Below are positions 7,740 to 19,554 of a stretch of 64,000 bases of DNA, piece by piece. This DNA comes from Gammaproteobacteria bacterium (GTDB lineage Bacteria; Pseudomonadota; Gammaproteobacteria; Pseudomonadales; UBA5518): assembly GCA_016705365.1 (NCBI GenBank), contig JADIYI010000008.1, positions 1,364,001 to 1,428,000 of the forward strand. The letters are read 5' to 3'. Every line of letters begins with the position of its first letter. Within the stretch, counting starts at the first letter, position 1. The notes beneath the pieces were generated by a model. It saw only the letters and a list, made by a program, of their open reading frames with translations, was not told where the DNA came from and did no database searches. The position numbers were made by a program, and so were the translations under genes.

Positions 7740-10643
7740 ATGCAGTCTAAGCTGGTGCGCCACGCGGGGCTGGTCCTGGTGCTGGCGCTTTTGTGCGCCT
7801 GCGCAACGGTGCCGCGCAATACGGGTCCGGTCATCAAGGGTGAGCTCGATCCACGCGAATACCGTTATCTCGAACTGCCGAACCGCATGCGCGTGATCCT
7901 GGTGTCGGACCCCGCGAGTGACAAGGCGGCGGCCAGCTTGCAGGTGCGCGCCGGCAGCGGGGATGATCCCGAGGGGCGCCAGGGGCTGGCGCATTTCCTC
8001 GAGCACATGCTGTTTCTGGGCACCGGAAAATATCCGGATCCGGCGGAGTACCAGGCATTCATCAACGCCCATGGCGGCTCCAACAACGCCTACACCTCGG
8101 TTGATCACACCAATTATTTCTTTGACGTGGAGCCGGACAGCCTGGTGCCCGCGCTGGATCGTTTCGCGCAGTTTTTTGTCGCGCCGCTGTTCAATCGCGA
8201 ATATGTCGCGCGCGAGATGAACGCGGTGGATTCCGAGTACAAGCTGGGGTTGAAGGACGACGGTCGTCGCGAGTACGACGTGTTGCGCGAGCTGGTACAG
8301 CCGGGGCATCCGCTGGCAAAACTTGCGGTCGGCAACCTGCAGACGCTGGGGGAGGGGTCCGGGGATATACGGGCCGACCTGCTGGGTTTCTACGAGAAAC
8401 ATTACTCCGCCAACCTGATGACGCTGGTGGTGCTGGGGCGCGAATCACTCGATGAACTGTCCGCGATGGTCGAGGCGCGTTTTGCCGCAGTGCCTGACCG
8501 CGGAGCAAAGGCGCGAGAGCATGCGCCGGCGCTGTTTGCGCCGGGAACGCTGCCGCTCGAGGTACACGTCCGGCCCGAAAAGGAATTGCGGGAGCTGAGC
8601 CTGCTGTTTCCGGTCCCGTCGGCGCGCGCGATGTACGGCGCAAAGCCGCTGGAATACATCGGCAACCTGCTTGGCCACGAAGGCCCCGGCAGCGCGCTGT
8701 CGCTGCTCAAGGAGCGCGGCTGGGCCGAGGGGCTCGGAGCCGGTGCCGGATTCGACCTGTACGGCGAGGATGCGTTTCAGATCAACGTGCAACTCACCGA
8801 AGCAGGTATCGCGCATTATCGCGAGGTGGCAGGCCTCGTGTTTGCCTCGATCGACCTGCTGCGCGATCAGGGCGTGGCGGAGTGGCGCTTTCGCGAACAA
8901 GGCAGCCTGGGAGAGCTGGATTTCCGTTTTCGGGAGAAGGGCAGTCCTACCGGAGCGGTGATCGGCATTGCCAATGCGCTGCAGGATTACCCGGTCGCGG
9001 AAGTCTTGCGTGGCCCGTACCTGTTTCGCGATTACGACAGTGCGCTGATTGCGCGCTACCTGGGTTATCTGCGCCCGGACAACGTGTTGTTGACGCTGAC
9101 GCATCCCGGTATCGCCACGGATCGCGTGAGCGCCTGGTTCCAGACACCCTACAGCGTGAGCCGCCCGCAGCTGGCGGAAGTCGCGGCGGACGTTGCCGGT
9201 CGCGCCGCGCTGACCCTGCCGAAGCCGAACGAATTCATCCCCGGGAGGTTGGCGATCAAGGCGCCGGGCGCGGCTGTCGGTCGTCCCGAGGCCGTGGTGG
9301 AGCAGCCCGATTACCGGTTGTGGCACCTCCAGGACGCGCAGTTCCTGGCGCCCAAGGCTTCGATTTTCTTCCGCGTGTTGTCGGATACGGCAAACGCATC
9401 GGCGCGCAATGCCGCGCTCATGGCGCTCTATACCCGGCTGGTCGAGGATCAGTTGAACGAGTTTGCCTACCCGGCAACGCTGGCCGGATTGCAATACAGC
9501 ATCGCACCGAGCAGCGGCGGATTCAGCGTCAGGATCGGCGGTTATGACGACAAGCAGGTGGTGCTGCTGGAGAAAATCCTGCATGCATTGCGCGAGCAGC
9601 AGTTCGATGGAACGCGTTTCGAGGCGCTCAAGACGGAGTTGCTGCGCAGTTGGGGCAACAGCGTGCGCGAGCGACCCTATGTCCAGCTGCTCGATGGCCT
9701 GGGCGAGTCGCTGGTGAAGCGGAACTGGTCCGATGCCGAGTTGCAGGCCGCGCTCGCCCCCGAGGACGCGGCGGCATTGGCCGGGCTGACCCGGCAAATG
9801 TACCAGCGGGCCGCGCTGGAGGTGCTGGTTCACGGCAATTTCGGGCGCGACGAGGCGAAGCGCATCGGTTCGCTGGTCTACTCCGCGCTGCGTTCCGGCA
9901 CCCACACGCCGGCGCAACCGGCGCCGGTCGAGATCGTCGCCCTGGGGCGGGGGCAGCAGGTGCGCGAGTTCAAGGTCGATCACCCCGACTCGGCCCTGCT
10001 GTTCTACCTCCAGGGCGGTGCCGCGAGTTATGCCGAGCGCGCGCGTATCGCGCTCAGCGCACAGATCGTCAGTGCGCCCTTTTTCAATGAACTGCGCACC
10101 GAGAAGCAACTCGGCTATGTGGTGTTCGCACAGCCCTATCCGCTGTTCCGGGTGCCGGGCCTGCTGCTGGCGGTACAGTCCCCCGGCAGCGGGCCGGTTG
10201 CATTGACGGCGGCCGTCACTTCCTTCCTGAAACACCAGGCGCAGACGGCGGCCGATTTGCCGCAGGCGGAATTCGAGAGGCACCGGCGCGCGCTGGTCGA
10301 TCGCCTGAACGAGTCGGCGAAATCGCTGGCCGAGCAAAGCGACCGGCTGTGGGCTGATCTGTCGCTCGGCGCCTACGGATTCGACGACCGGGCGCGGGTA
10401 GCCGCCGAGGTGGAGCGTATCGACAGGCAGCAGTGGGTCGATTACTTCCGGGCCAATCTGGACGGAGCCGCGGGCCGCGCGATGGTGCTTTACAGTCGCG
10501 GCAGCGCGCAGGCTCCGGGCGCTGCGCAGACCGTTCCGGGGCATGCAGTGACCGGCGCCGATCGCTGGCGTGACGATGCCAAATACTACCGTTTTGACTG
10601 GAGCGCCGCAGTGCAAGAATCACCTGCGGCACTACACTTGTAG
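7740..10643 (+). CDS. M16 (pitrilysin/insulinase-like) zinc protease, lipoprotein
   Basis: The 967-aa product starts at ATG 7740 after GGAGAC. The N-terminus LVLVLALLCACATVP is a lipoprotein signal with a cysteine acceptor, so it is probably anchored in the periplasm. The inverted zinc motif HxxEH is in LAHFLEHMLFLGTGKYP, with the downstream glutamate in EMNAVDSEYK. The length and four-lobe layout match pitrilysin-type M16A enzymes, which degrade peptides in an enclosed chamber. The C-terminal half contains the EKQLGYVVF motif of the family. It follows perM by 28 bp and is probably in its operon. Confidence 0.9.
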   Translation: MQSKLVRHAGLVLVLALLCACATVPRNTGPVIKGELDPREYRYLELPNRMRVILVSDPASDKAAASLQVRAGSGDDPEGRQGLAHFLEHMLFLGTGKYPDPAEYQAFINAHGGSNNAYTSVDHTNYFFDVEPDSLVPALDRFAQFFVAPLFNREYVAREMNAVDSEYKLGLKDDGRREYDVLRELVQPGHPLAKLAVGNLQTLGEGSGDIRADLLGFYEKHYSANLMTLVVLGRESLDELSAMVEARFAAVPDRGAKAREHAPALFAPGTLPLEVHVRPEKELRELSLLFPVPSARAMYGAKPLEYIGNLLGHEGPGSALSLLKERGWAEGLGAGAGFDLYGEDAFQINVQLTEAGIAHYREVAGLVFASIDLLRDQGVAEWRFREQGSLGELDFRFREKGSPTGAVIGIANALQDYPVAEVLRGPYLFRDYDSALIARYLGYLRPDNVLLTLTHPGIATDRVSAWFQTPYSVSRPQLAEVAADVAGRAALTLPKPNEFIPGRLAIKAPGAAVGRPEAVVEQPDYRLWHLQDAQFLAPKASIFFRVLSDTANASARNAALMALYTRLVEDQLNEFAYPATLAGLQYSIAPSSGGFSVRIGGYDDKQVVLLEKILHALREQQFDGTRFEALKTELLRSWGNSVRERPYVQLLDGLGESLVKRNWSDAELQAALAPEDAAALAGLTRQMYQRAALEVLVHGNFGRDEAKRIGSLVYSALRSGTHTPAQPAPVEIVALGRGQQVREFKVDHPDSALLFYLQGGAASYAERARIALSAQIVSAPFFNELRTEKQLGYVVFAQPYPLFRVPGLLLAVQSPGSGPVALTAAVTSFLKHQAQTAADLPQAEFERHRRALVDRLNESAKSLAEQSDRLWADLSLGAYGFDDRARVAAEVERIDRQQWVDYFRANLDGAAGRAMVLYSRGSAQAPGAAQTVPGHAVTGADRWRDDAKYYRFDWSAAVQESPAALHL

Positions 10644-10674
10644 CCATGCCCTCCGAGAGCAGGTAGCACGTCAT

Positions 10675-11841
10675 ATGCTGAACAAGACGGCGCTCATTGT
10701 TGATGATTCGCGCACTGCCAGCCAGATGCTGCGACTCATGCTCGAGCGCGAGGAGTTCCAGGTCGACGTGCTGGGAAATGCCGAAGCCGCGATCGGTTAT
10801 CTGCGCGATCATCGGCCCGGCATCATATTCATGGATCACCTGATGCCTGGCATGGACGGATTCCAGGCGGTCAAGGAAATCAAGAGCACGGTCGCAACCT
10901 CGACCATTCCGATCGTGATGTACACGGCCAAGTCCGGTGAGCTCTATGTCGGACAGGCGCATGCGCTCGGCGCGGTCGATATCCTGCCCAAGCCCCCCAC
11001 GCGTGAAACCCTGCGCGCCGTATTCCGGCGTATCGACGAGCGTGTGGAGGCCGCCAACGAGCCGGCGCCGGAGCCGGTCGTCGAGATCGTTGCACGCGCG
11101 CCAGCGCAGCCACCGGCCCTCGAGGCAGTAGTGGTCGCGGATGATGTCGAATTCGCCGCCGCCGACGTGGCGCACCCGCATAACGCCGAGCGCGGTACCG
11201 TGGTGCCGGCGCCGGGCCCGGATTTCCTGCGCGACGTGACCGGGGAGTCCGAGGACACCGGCTCTTCGTGGCAACGCGTCTCGTGGTGGCTGGCGGCGGC
11301 CGCGGCGGCGGCGTCATTTGTGCTTGGCACGCAGTTTTCCGCCCGGGAATCCGCGGACAGCCCCTATTTGCGCACCCTGTCGTGGGCGTTGAGCGAGAGC
11401 TTCCGTTACCCCTACGAGGAGGCACCGTTCGCGGGTGAGCGGGTCGAGCGGATTCGCACCCTGGTGGAACATCTCGCGCAGGCCGGGTTCAAGGGCACGC
11501 TGAGGCTGGAAGGCAACGCGGGACAGTTTTGCCTGGTTGCGGCTTCCGGCGGCTGGCGGGTAGCGGATGCGGCGCTGCCGATAGAGTCCTGCGAAATGAT
11601 CGGCCTCAGCCCGCAGGAAGCGCGTCAGGCCAGCGGGCGCCAGTCGGCGGAATTCCGCGAGTTGCTGCAGAAATTGCCGCTGCTCGCCGGCCCGGATATC
11701 AGGCTGGAAATCGAGGCGCTCGGCGATCGCAACCCGTATCGACCTTATCCACCGCACGACCAGGTCGCATCGGCAGGCGACTGGAACCGTATTGCGGCGG
11801 AAAACAATCGCATCACGGTCAGCGTGACGCCGCGTTCCTGA
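10675..11841 (+). CDS. Response regulator receiver domain fused to a membrane anchor and unknown C-terminal domain
   Basis: A 388-aa protein starting at ATG 10675. Residues 1-125 form a receiver domain: acidic pair in ALIVDDSRT, phospho-acceptor Asp in IIFMDHLMPGMDGF, and the conserved Lys in DILPKPP. An alanine/glutamate-rich linker of about 85 residues follows, then one transmembrane segment (WWLAAAAAAASFVLGTQF). The last roughly 170 residues, probably extracytoplasmic, fit no domain I recognise. A receiver placed on a single-pass membrane protein is unusual. It sits between the M16 protease and aceE with no partner histidine kinase nearby. Confidence 0.7.
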   Translation: MLNKTALIVDDSRTASQMLRLMLEREEFQVDVLGNAEAAIGYLRDHRPGIIFMDHLMPGMDGFQAVKEIKSTVATSTIPIVMYTAKSGELYVGQAHALGAVDILPKPPTRETLRAVFRRIDERVEAANEPAPEPVVEIVARAPAQPPALEAVVVADDVEFAAADVAHPHNAERGTVVPAPGPDFLRDVTGESEDTGSSWQRVSWWLAAAAAAASFVLGTQFSARESADSPYLRTLSWALSESFRYPYEEAPFAGERVERIRTLVEHLAQAGFKGTLRLEGNAGQFCLVAASGGWRVADAALPIESCEMIGLSPQEARQASGRQSAEFRELLQKLPLLAGPDIRLEIEALGDRNPYRPYPPHDQVASAGDWNRIAAENNRITVSVTPRS

Positions 11842-11989
11842 TCCCGGCCTGTGTATTGCGGCGTCTGTTGGCGCCCGGCTGCAGCAGTTGTAGAGTACAC
11901 GCATCCAATTGTCATTGCAGTCTATTAACGATGACCGATCGGTTAACATTGACCGCTCGACCGATGCCGCAAATTGCAGGGGAGTTTTC

Positions 11990-14641
<2,652 letters not shown>

Positions 14642-14683
14642 ACGGATGAGTCGCCGGGCAGGCGCCGCGAGAAGGAAGCGAGT

Positions 14684-16345
14684 GTGAAACAGCAGGCCGT
14701 AACAGTTCCCGATCTGGGCGGCGCCGATGATGTCGAAGTCATCGAGGTCGTGGTTGCCGACGGAGCGTCGGTCAGCCCCTAGCAGACCCTGATCGTCGTC
14801 GAATCCGACAAGGCGTCAATGGAAATACCCGCGCCCGGCGCGGGTATCGTTCGCGGCATCACGGTGAAGGTCGGTGACCGGGTGCGCCAGGGCGACACGA
14901 TCCTGATGCTGGAATCCGTATCCGGGTCGGCCCCCGTGCCGGCGGCTTCTGCCGCGGAACCGGTTCCGGAGCCAGTGGCGAGCGCGGGACCGGCGCTTGC
15001 GTCCGTTGCACCCGCGCCGGAAATTGTGCAACCCGCAGCACCTGGCACCGGTGCCGGGCGTGATATGGCGCTGACGATTCCGGATCTGGGCGGTGCCAGC
15101 AGCGTCGAAGTGATCGAGCTGGCGGTGCATGTCGGCGACCAGGTGGCGGAAGGCGCGCCATTGCTGGTGCTCGAAGGCGACAAGGCCTCGATGGAATTGC
15201 CGGCGCCGGCTGCCGGCACGGTGCTGGCTCTCGAGGTGAAGGTCGGTTCCCGGGTGCAGGGCGGTCAATCCATCGGCGTTCTGCGCGTGGCCGCGGCAAG
15301 TGCCGCCGCGCCCGCCGCCACGAACGCGCCACCGGTGGCACCGGTCGCCGCCAGTGAGAGCGATACCGTAACCGGGATCAATCGAGTGCTGGAAAAGGAG
15401 CAGCGGCATGCTGCGGCGCAACCGCTCGAGCGGGCGTCGGCCAAAGGCAACATGGTCTATGCCGGCCCGGCAGTACGCCAGCTCGCGCGCGAGCTTGGCG
15501 TCACGCTCGCCGGGGTCGCGGGCACCGGACCCAAGGGGCGGATCCTCAAGGAGGATGTGCAGTCCTGGGTCAAGACACGGCTCGCCGCCGCACCTGCGAG
15601 CGCGGCCACCGCGCTGCCATCGATACCGGAGGTGGATTTCGCCGCATTCGGACCGGTCGAAACCGTGGCCCTGAGCAATTTCCAGAAGGCGACCGTCGGC
15701 AACATGCTGCGCAGCTGGCTCAACGTGCCGCATGTGACGCAGTTCGATTTTGCCGATGTCACCGACCTGGAGGCCTTCCGCTCCGGTCTCAAGCCCGAGA
15801 TGCAGCAGCGCAACAACAAGCTCACACCGCTGGCGTTCCTGCTGGTCGCGGTGGCGCGCGCGTTGCGTGAACATCCCCGCTTCAATGCCTCGCTGCACCC
15901 CGATGGCGCGCAGCTGGTGTTCAAGCAATACGTACATGTCGGTATTGCGGTGGACACACCGCAGGGGCTGGCGGTTCCGGTGATTCGCGACGTGAATACC
16001 AAGAGCATGTGGGAACTCGCCGCCGAGGCCCGCGAACTTGCGGAAAAGGCGCGCAACCGCAAACTGAAGCTGATCGATATGCAAGGTTCGTGCTTCACGA
16101 TTTCGAGCCTCGGCAATATCGGTGGCGAGGGTTTCACGCCGATCGTGAACGCCCCCGAGGTCGCGATCCTCGGTGTCTCGAAGCTCGCGGTGCGCCCGGT
16201 CTGGAGCGGCACGGAATTCCTGCCGCGCAAGACCTTGCCGCTGTCGCTGTCCTATGATCATCGGGTGATCAACGGTGCCGATGCCGGACAGTTCATGAGC
16301 TCGCTCGTGGCCATGCTGGCCGATATCCGGCGCTTGCTTCTGTGA
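14684..16345 (+). CDS. aceF: Pyruvate dehydrogenase E2 (dihydrolipoyllysine acetyltransferase), interrupted by an in-frame TAG
   Basis: The frame opens at GTG 14684 after AAGGAAG. It reads into the first lipoyl domain (VPDLGGADDVEVIEVVV...GASVSP) and meets TAG at 14780-14782, where relatives have a charged residue before QTLIVVESDKASMEIP. After the stop everything is intact: lipoyl lysine 1, an Ala/Pro linker, lipoyl domain 2 (EGDKASMELPAPA), the E1/E3-binding domain (VYAGPAVRQLARELGV) and the catalytic domain with SYDHRVINGADAGQF. An ATG at 15065 before lipoyl domain 2 could still give a shorter working enzyme. Options are a real nonsense mutation, suppression, or a one-base sequence error. 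TAG is used as a normal stop elsewhere in the window. Confidence 0.85.
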
Positions 16346-16404
16346 GCGCTCATCCGCGCGCAGGCAGGCGCGTCCACCAGACAGCGCCGCGGAGCTGAAG
16401 CACG

Positions 16405-17460
16405 ATGACACGACTGACGACAGCGGATATCACGCCGGCGCGCCTCAGTGAATTTCACGCGCTGGAGCCGATACCGGAGGAGCGGCGCGGCGCGCTGCTG
16501 CAGCAAGCGCAGATCCGCCGGCTCGGCCCGGGCGAGGTATTGCTGAGGGCGCGCATGCCTGCCGATACCAGCCTGTTCCTGATCCAGGGCGAGTTCGAGG
16601 TGCAGGAGTCCGCGAGCGTGCGCTACAAGCTCTACGCCGGTGGCGCTCAGGCCCGCCATGCACTCGAAGAGCGGCTTGGGGCGAGCGCCTCGTTGCGCGC
16701 GATCGGCGAGGTGAGCATGCTTGCGATCGAGCGCAGGCTCATCGAAGAGGCGATAAGCAACCGGGACCAGGAGGCTTTCACGATCGAGTACGCACCGGTC
16801 AGCATCCGCGAGGCGCCGAGGGTCGAGAAAAAAACCGTCGAGGACTGGAGCACGCGACTGCGCAATTCCACGTTGCTGAGCGCGATGCCTGCGGCCGATG
16901 TGCTGCGTTTTTTCATGGAACTCGAGCGCGTCGAGCTCCGTGCCGGTGACGATATCGTCAACGTCGGCGGCCGCAACGACTATTTCCACGTCCTGTTCGA
17001 GGGCTCTGCCGAGTTGTCGGGCGATCCGGCAGGCATTGGCGCGGCGCTCGAACTGGTGCCGGGCAGTCATTTCGGCGCGGAGGCGATGATCGGCGGCACG
17101 CCGAGCAATGTCACGGTACGCATGAAAACCGCCGGAGCGCTCGGCCGGCTCGGCAAGCAGCAATTCGACCGGATCCTGCGCCCGGTGCTGGTTCCTGTCG
17201 CCGATCCGGATACTGCAGCGGGCTTGCTCGACGATTCCGGCATGCGCTGCGAGTTGCTCGATATCCGCCCGGCGCAGGAGTCCGCGGGCGCTCGGCGCGA
17301 CGGAGCACTCGGGCTGTCCGTCGAGTCGTTGCGCGATTCACTCCACCAGCTTGCTGCCGGATCGACTTTCCTGGTTGCTCCCGAAGGGGGGCAGCACGCC
17401 GAGCTGGGAGTGTTTCTGCTGCGCCAGGCCGGCCGCGACGCCTACCTGCTGAGCGATTAG
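16405..17460 (+). CDS. Protein with two cyclic-nucleotide-binding domains and a rhodanese-like tail
   Basis: A 351-aa protein from ATG 16405 (GGAG upstream). Residues about 20-110 and 155-250 both look like cNMP-binding beta-rolls (LGPGEVLLRARMPADTSLFL; RAGDDIVNVGGRNDYFHVLF, then GSHFGAEAMIGG). The last 75 residues resemble a rhodanese fold (CELLDIRPAQES ... ELGVFLLRQAGRDAYLL), but the catalytic-loop cysteine is absent (VAPEGG), so it is probably not a sulfurtransferase. No DNA-binding helix-turn-helix or kinase domain follows. It may sense a nucleotide and act through protein contacts. It lies 59 bp downstream of aceF on the same strand. Confidence 0.65.
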   Translation: MTRLTTADITPARLSEFHALEPIPEERRGALLQQAQIRRLGPGEVLLRARMPADTSLFLIQGEFEVQESASVRYKLYAGGAQARHALEERLGASASLRAIGEVSMLAIERRLIEEAISNRDQEAFTIEYAPVSIREAPRVEKKTVEDWSTRLRNSTLLSAMPAADVLRFFMELERVELRAGDDIVNVGGRNDYFHVLFEGSAELSGDPAGIGAALELVPGSHFGAEAMIGGTPSNVTVRMKTAGALGRLGKQQFDRILRPVLVPVADPDTAAGLLDDSGMRCELLDIRPAQESAGARRDGALGLSVESLRDSLHQLAAGSTFLVAPEGGQHAELGVFLLRQAGRDAYLLSD

Positions 17461-17488
17461 CTCGTGTCGTGGCCGTGCGCCAAACCGG

Positions 17489-17494
17489 TATAAT
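17489..17494 (+). promoter_or_regulatory. -10 box of a probable fabV promoter
   Basis: A perfect TATAAT stands 37 bases before the fabV ATG. No convincing -35 element is present, so activity may depend on an activator. Confidence 0.4.
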
Positions 17495-17530
17495 GCGCGC
17501 CCCGAACCCGTCTCGAAACAGGACCGCTCG

Positions 17531-18724
17531 ATGATCATCAAGCCAAAAGTGCGTGGATTCATGTGCATCACCGCGCATCCCGCCGGATGTGCGGCAAGCG
17601 TGGCGCAGCAGATTGCCCATGTGCGCTCCAATGGCCCGATTCCCGATGCGCCGAAGCGGGTGCTGGTGATCGGCGCCTCCACCGGCTACGGACTCGCCTC
17701 GCGGATCACGGCTGCGTTTGGCGGCGGTGCGGCAACGGTGGGGGTTTTCTTCGAGAAGGAAGGCACCGAGGGCAAATGCGGCACTGCGGGCTGGTACAAC
17801 TCCGCGGCCTTCCACCAGCAAGCCGCAGCCGCGGGGCTCCCGGCATGGAGCGTGAATGGGGATGCCTTTTCCACCGGGATCAAGGACCGCACGGTGGACC
17901 TGGTGCGGCGCGAACTCGGCGAGGTGGACCTGGTGATTTACAGCCTGGCCTCGCCGCGACGCACCCATCCGCTGACCGGCGTGACCCATAAATCGACGCT
18001 GAAGCCGATTGGCAAGCGAGTCGAGGAGCGCACCCTCGACACCGACCGGCGCGAGATCAAACAGGTCGTGCTGGAGGCCGCCAGCGACGAGGAAATCGCC
18101 GATACCGTCGCGGTGATGGGCGGCGAGGACTGGGAGATGTGGATCGATCGCCTCGGCGCGGAAGGCCTGCTCGCGCCGGGCGCGCGCACCACGGCGTATA
18201 CCTACCTGGGGGATCGCATCACCTGGTCGATCTACTGGGATGGCACCATCGGCGCCGCCAAGAAGGATCTCGACACCACCGCCCTCAGGCTAAACCGCAA
18301 GCTCGCCGCGAGTGGCGGCAAGGCCTATGTGTCGGTGCTGAAGGCGGTTGTCACGCAGGCGAGTTCCGCCATTCCGATCATGCCGCTCTACCTGGCGTTG
18401 CTCTTTCGGGTGATGAAGGCGCGCGGTACCCACGAGGGATGCATCGAGCAGATCGACGGCTTGTTCCGTTCGGCGCTGCTGGTCGATTCCCCGAGCCTCG
18501 ATGACAGCGGGCGCCTGCGCATGGATGGCAAGGAACTTGTGCCGGAGGTGCAGCGCGAGGTAGAGCGTCTGTGGCCGCTGGTGGAAAGCGGGAACCTCGA
18601 CGAGCTGACGGATTTCGCGGGTTACCAGGCCGAGTTCCTGCACCTGTTCGGTTTCGGATTTGCCGGCGTTGACTACGATGCCGATGTGGATACGGTCACG
18701 CCGACCGCGAACCTGGTGTCATGA
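17531..18724 (+). CDS. fabV: Enoyl-[acyl-carrier-protein] reductase (NADH), FabV type
   Basis: FabV performs the last reduction of each fatty-acid elongation cycle. The 397-aa length, longer than FabI, is typical. The nucleotide-binding block VLVIGASTGYGLASRI and the catalytic Tyr-(8 residues)-Lys pair in SIYWDGTIGAAKKDLD are both present. The opening MIIKPKVRGFMCITAHPAGC is diagnostic of the family. FabV enzymes tend to be insensitive to triclosan (family knowledge). The stop overlaps the next start as ATGA. Confidence 0.96.
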   Translation: MIIKPKVRGFMCITAHPAGCAASVAQQIAHVRSNGPIPDAPKRVLVIGASTGYGLASRITAAFGGGAATVGVFFEKEGTEGKCGTAGWYNSAAFHQQAAAAGLPAWSVNGDAFSTGIKDRTVDLVRRELGEVDLVIYSLASPRRTHPLTGVTHKSTLKPIGKRVEERTLDTDRREIKQVVLEAASDEEIADTVAVMGGEDWEMWIDRLGAEGLLAPGARTTAYTYLGDRITWSIYWDGTIGAAKKDLDTTALRLNRKLAASGGKAYVSVLKAVVTQASSAIPIMPLYLALLFRVMKARGTHEGCIEQIDGLFRSALLVDSPSLDDSGRLRMDGKELVPEVQREVERLWPLVESGNLDELTDFAGYQAEFLHLFGFGFAGVDYDADVDTVTPTANLVS

Positions 18725-19554
18725 TCACGCTCGAACCCGGGCGCGTCAGCGAACTCTCGGCACGGGTAAGGCGCATCATCGCCCCGAACCCGGGAGTGAT
18801 GACCGGCCCGGGAACCAACAGCTACCTGCTCGGGCGCGAGCAGATCGCTGTTGTCGATCCGGGGCCCGATGATACGGCGCACCTCGATGCGATCATCGCC
18901 GCCGGAGAAGGACGCATCCGCTGGATCGTGGTCACCCACACCCACGAGGATCATTCGCCAGCTGCCGCGCCGCTGGCGCGCGCCACTGGCGCCGAGCTGT
19001 GGGGCGCCGCGGCACCGGATGATTTTTACCAGGATCACAGCTTCGTGCCCGATGTGGCACTGGCGGAATACAGCTGCCTGCGGACCGCGGAGTTCACCCT
19101 GCGCGCGATCCACACCCCCGGACACGTGAGCAATCACTACTGCCTGCTGCTCGAGGAAGAAGGCATGTTGTTCACCGGCGACCACATCATGAACGGCTCC
19201 ACCGTGGTGATCATTCCGCCGAGCGGCGACATGAAGGAATATCTCGATTCGCTGGAAAAGCTCAAGGCCTGTCCGTTGCGGCATCTCGCGCCGGGGCACG
19301 GCGAGTTGATGCCCGAGCCGTTCGCGGCTATCGAGGCATTGATCGCGCATCGTCTGAAGCGCGAGGCCAAGGTAGCGAAGGTGTTGGCCGCGGGCGCCGG
19401 CACGCTCGATGAGCTGGTGCTGCGAGCCTATGACGATGTGCCCGTCGCAATGCACCCGATGGCGAAATACTCGCTGTGGGCGCACCTGTTGAAGCTGGAG
19501 CGCGAGGCGCGCGCGCAGTGTCGCGATGAGCGCTGGAGCATCGCGGGACGATAG
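18721..19554 (+). CDS. MBL-fold metallo-hydrolase
   Basis: A 277-aa protein with the metallo-beta-lactamase fold metal motif in THTHEDHSPAA, a downstream metal histidine in HTPGHVSNHYC, an aspartate in FTGDHIMNG and a final histidine in APGHGEL. The C-terminal winged-helix-like tail (KREAKVAKVLAAG...) fits the beta-lactamase-like/LACTB2 group, whose members are hydrolases or endoribonucleases. The substrate is unknown. Translationally coupled to fabV by the ATGA overlap. Confidence 0.85.
   Translation: MITLEPGRVSELSARVRRIIAPNPGVMTGPGTNSYLLGREQIAVVDPGPDDTAHLDAIIAAGEGRIRWIVVTHTHEDHSPAAAPLARATGAELWGAAAPDDFYQDHSFVPDVALAEYSCLRTAEFTLRAIHTPGHVSNHYCLLLEEEGMLFTGDHIMNGSTVVIIPPSGDMKEYLDSLEKLKACPLRHLAPGHGELMPEPFAAIEALIAHRLKREAKVAKVLAAGAGTLDELVLRAYDDVPVAMHPMAKYSLWAHLLKLEREARAQCRDERWSIAGR

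Noticed and set aside
8445..10616. 723-codon open frame opposite the M16 protease
   Set aside because: Shadow of a well-supported protease gene; no ribosome site and no recognisable motif.
14780..14782. Recoding of TAG as an amino acid
   Set aside because: TAG ends other genes here (for example at 17458-17460 and 19552-19554), so general recoding is unlikely; mutation or a sequence error is simpler.
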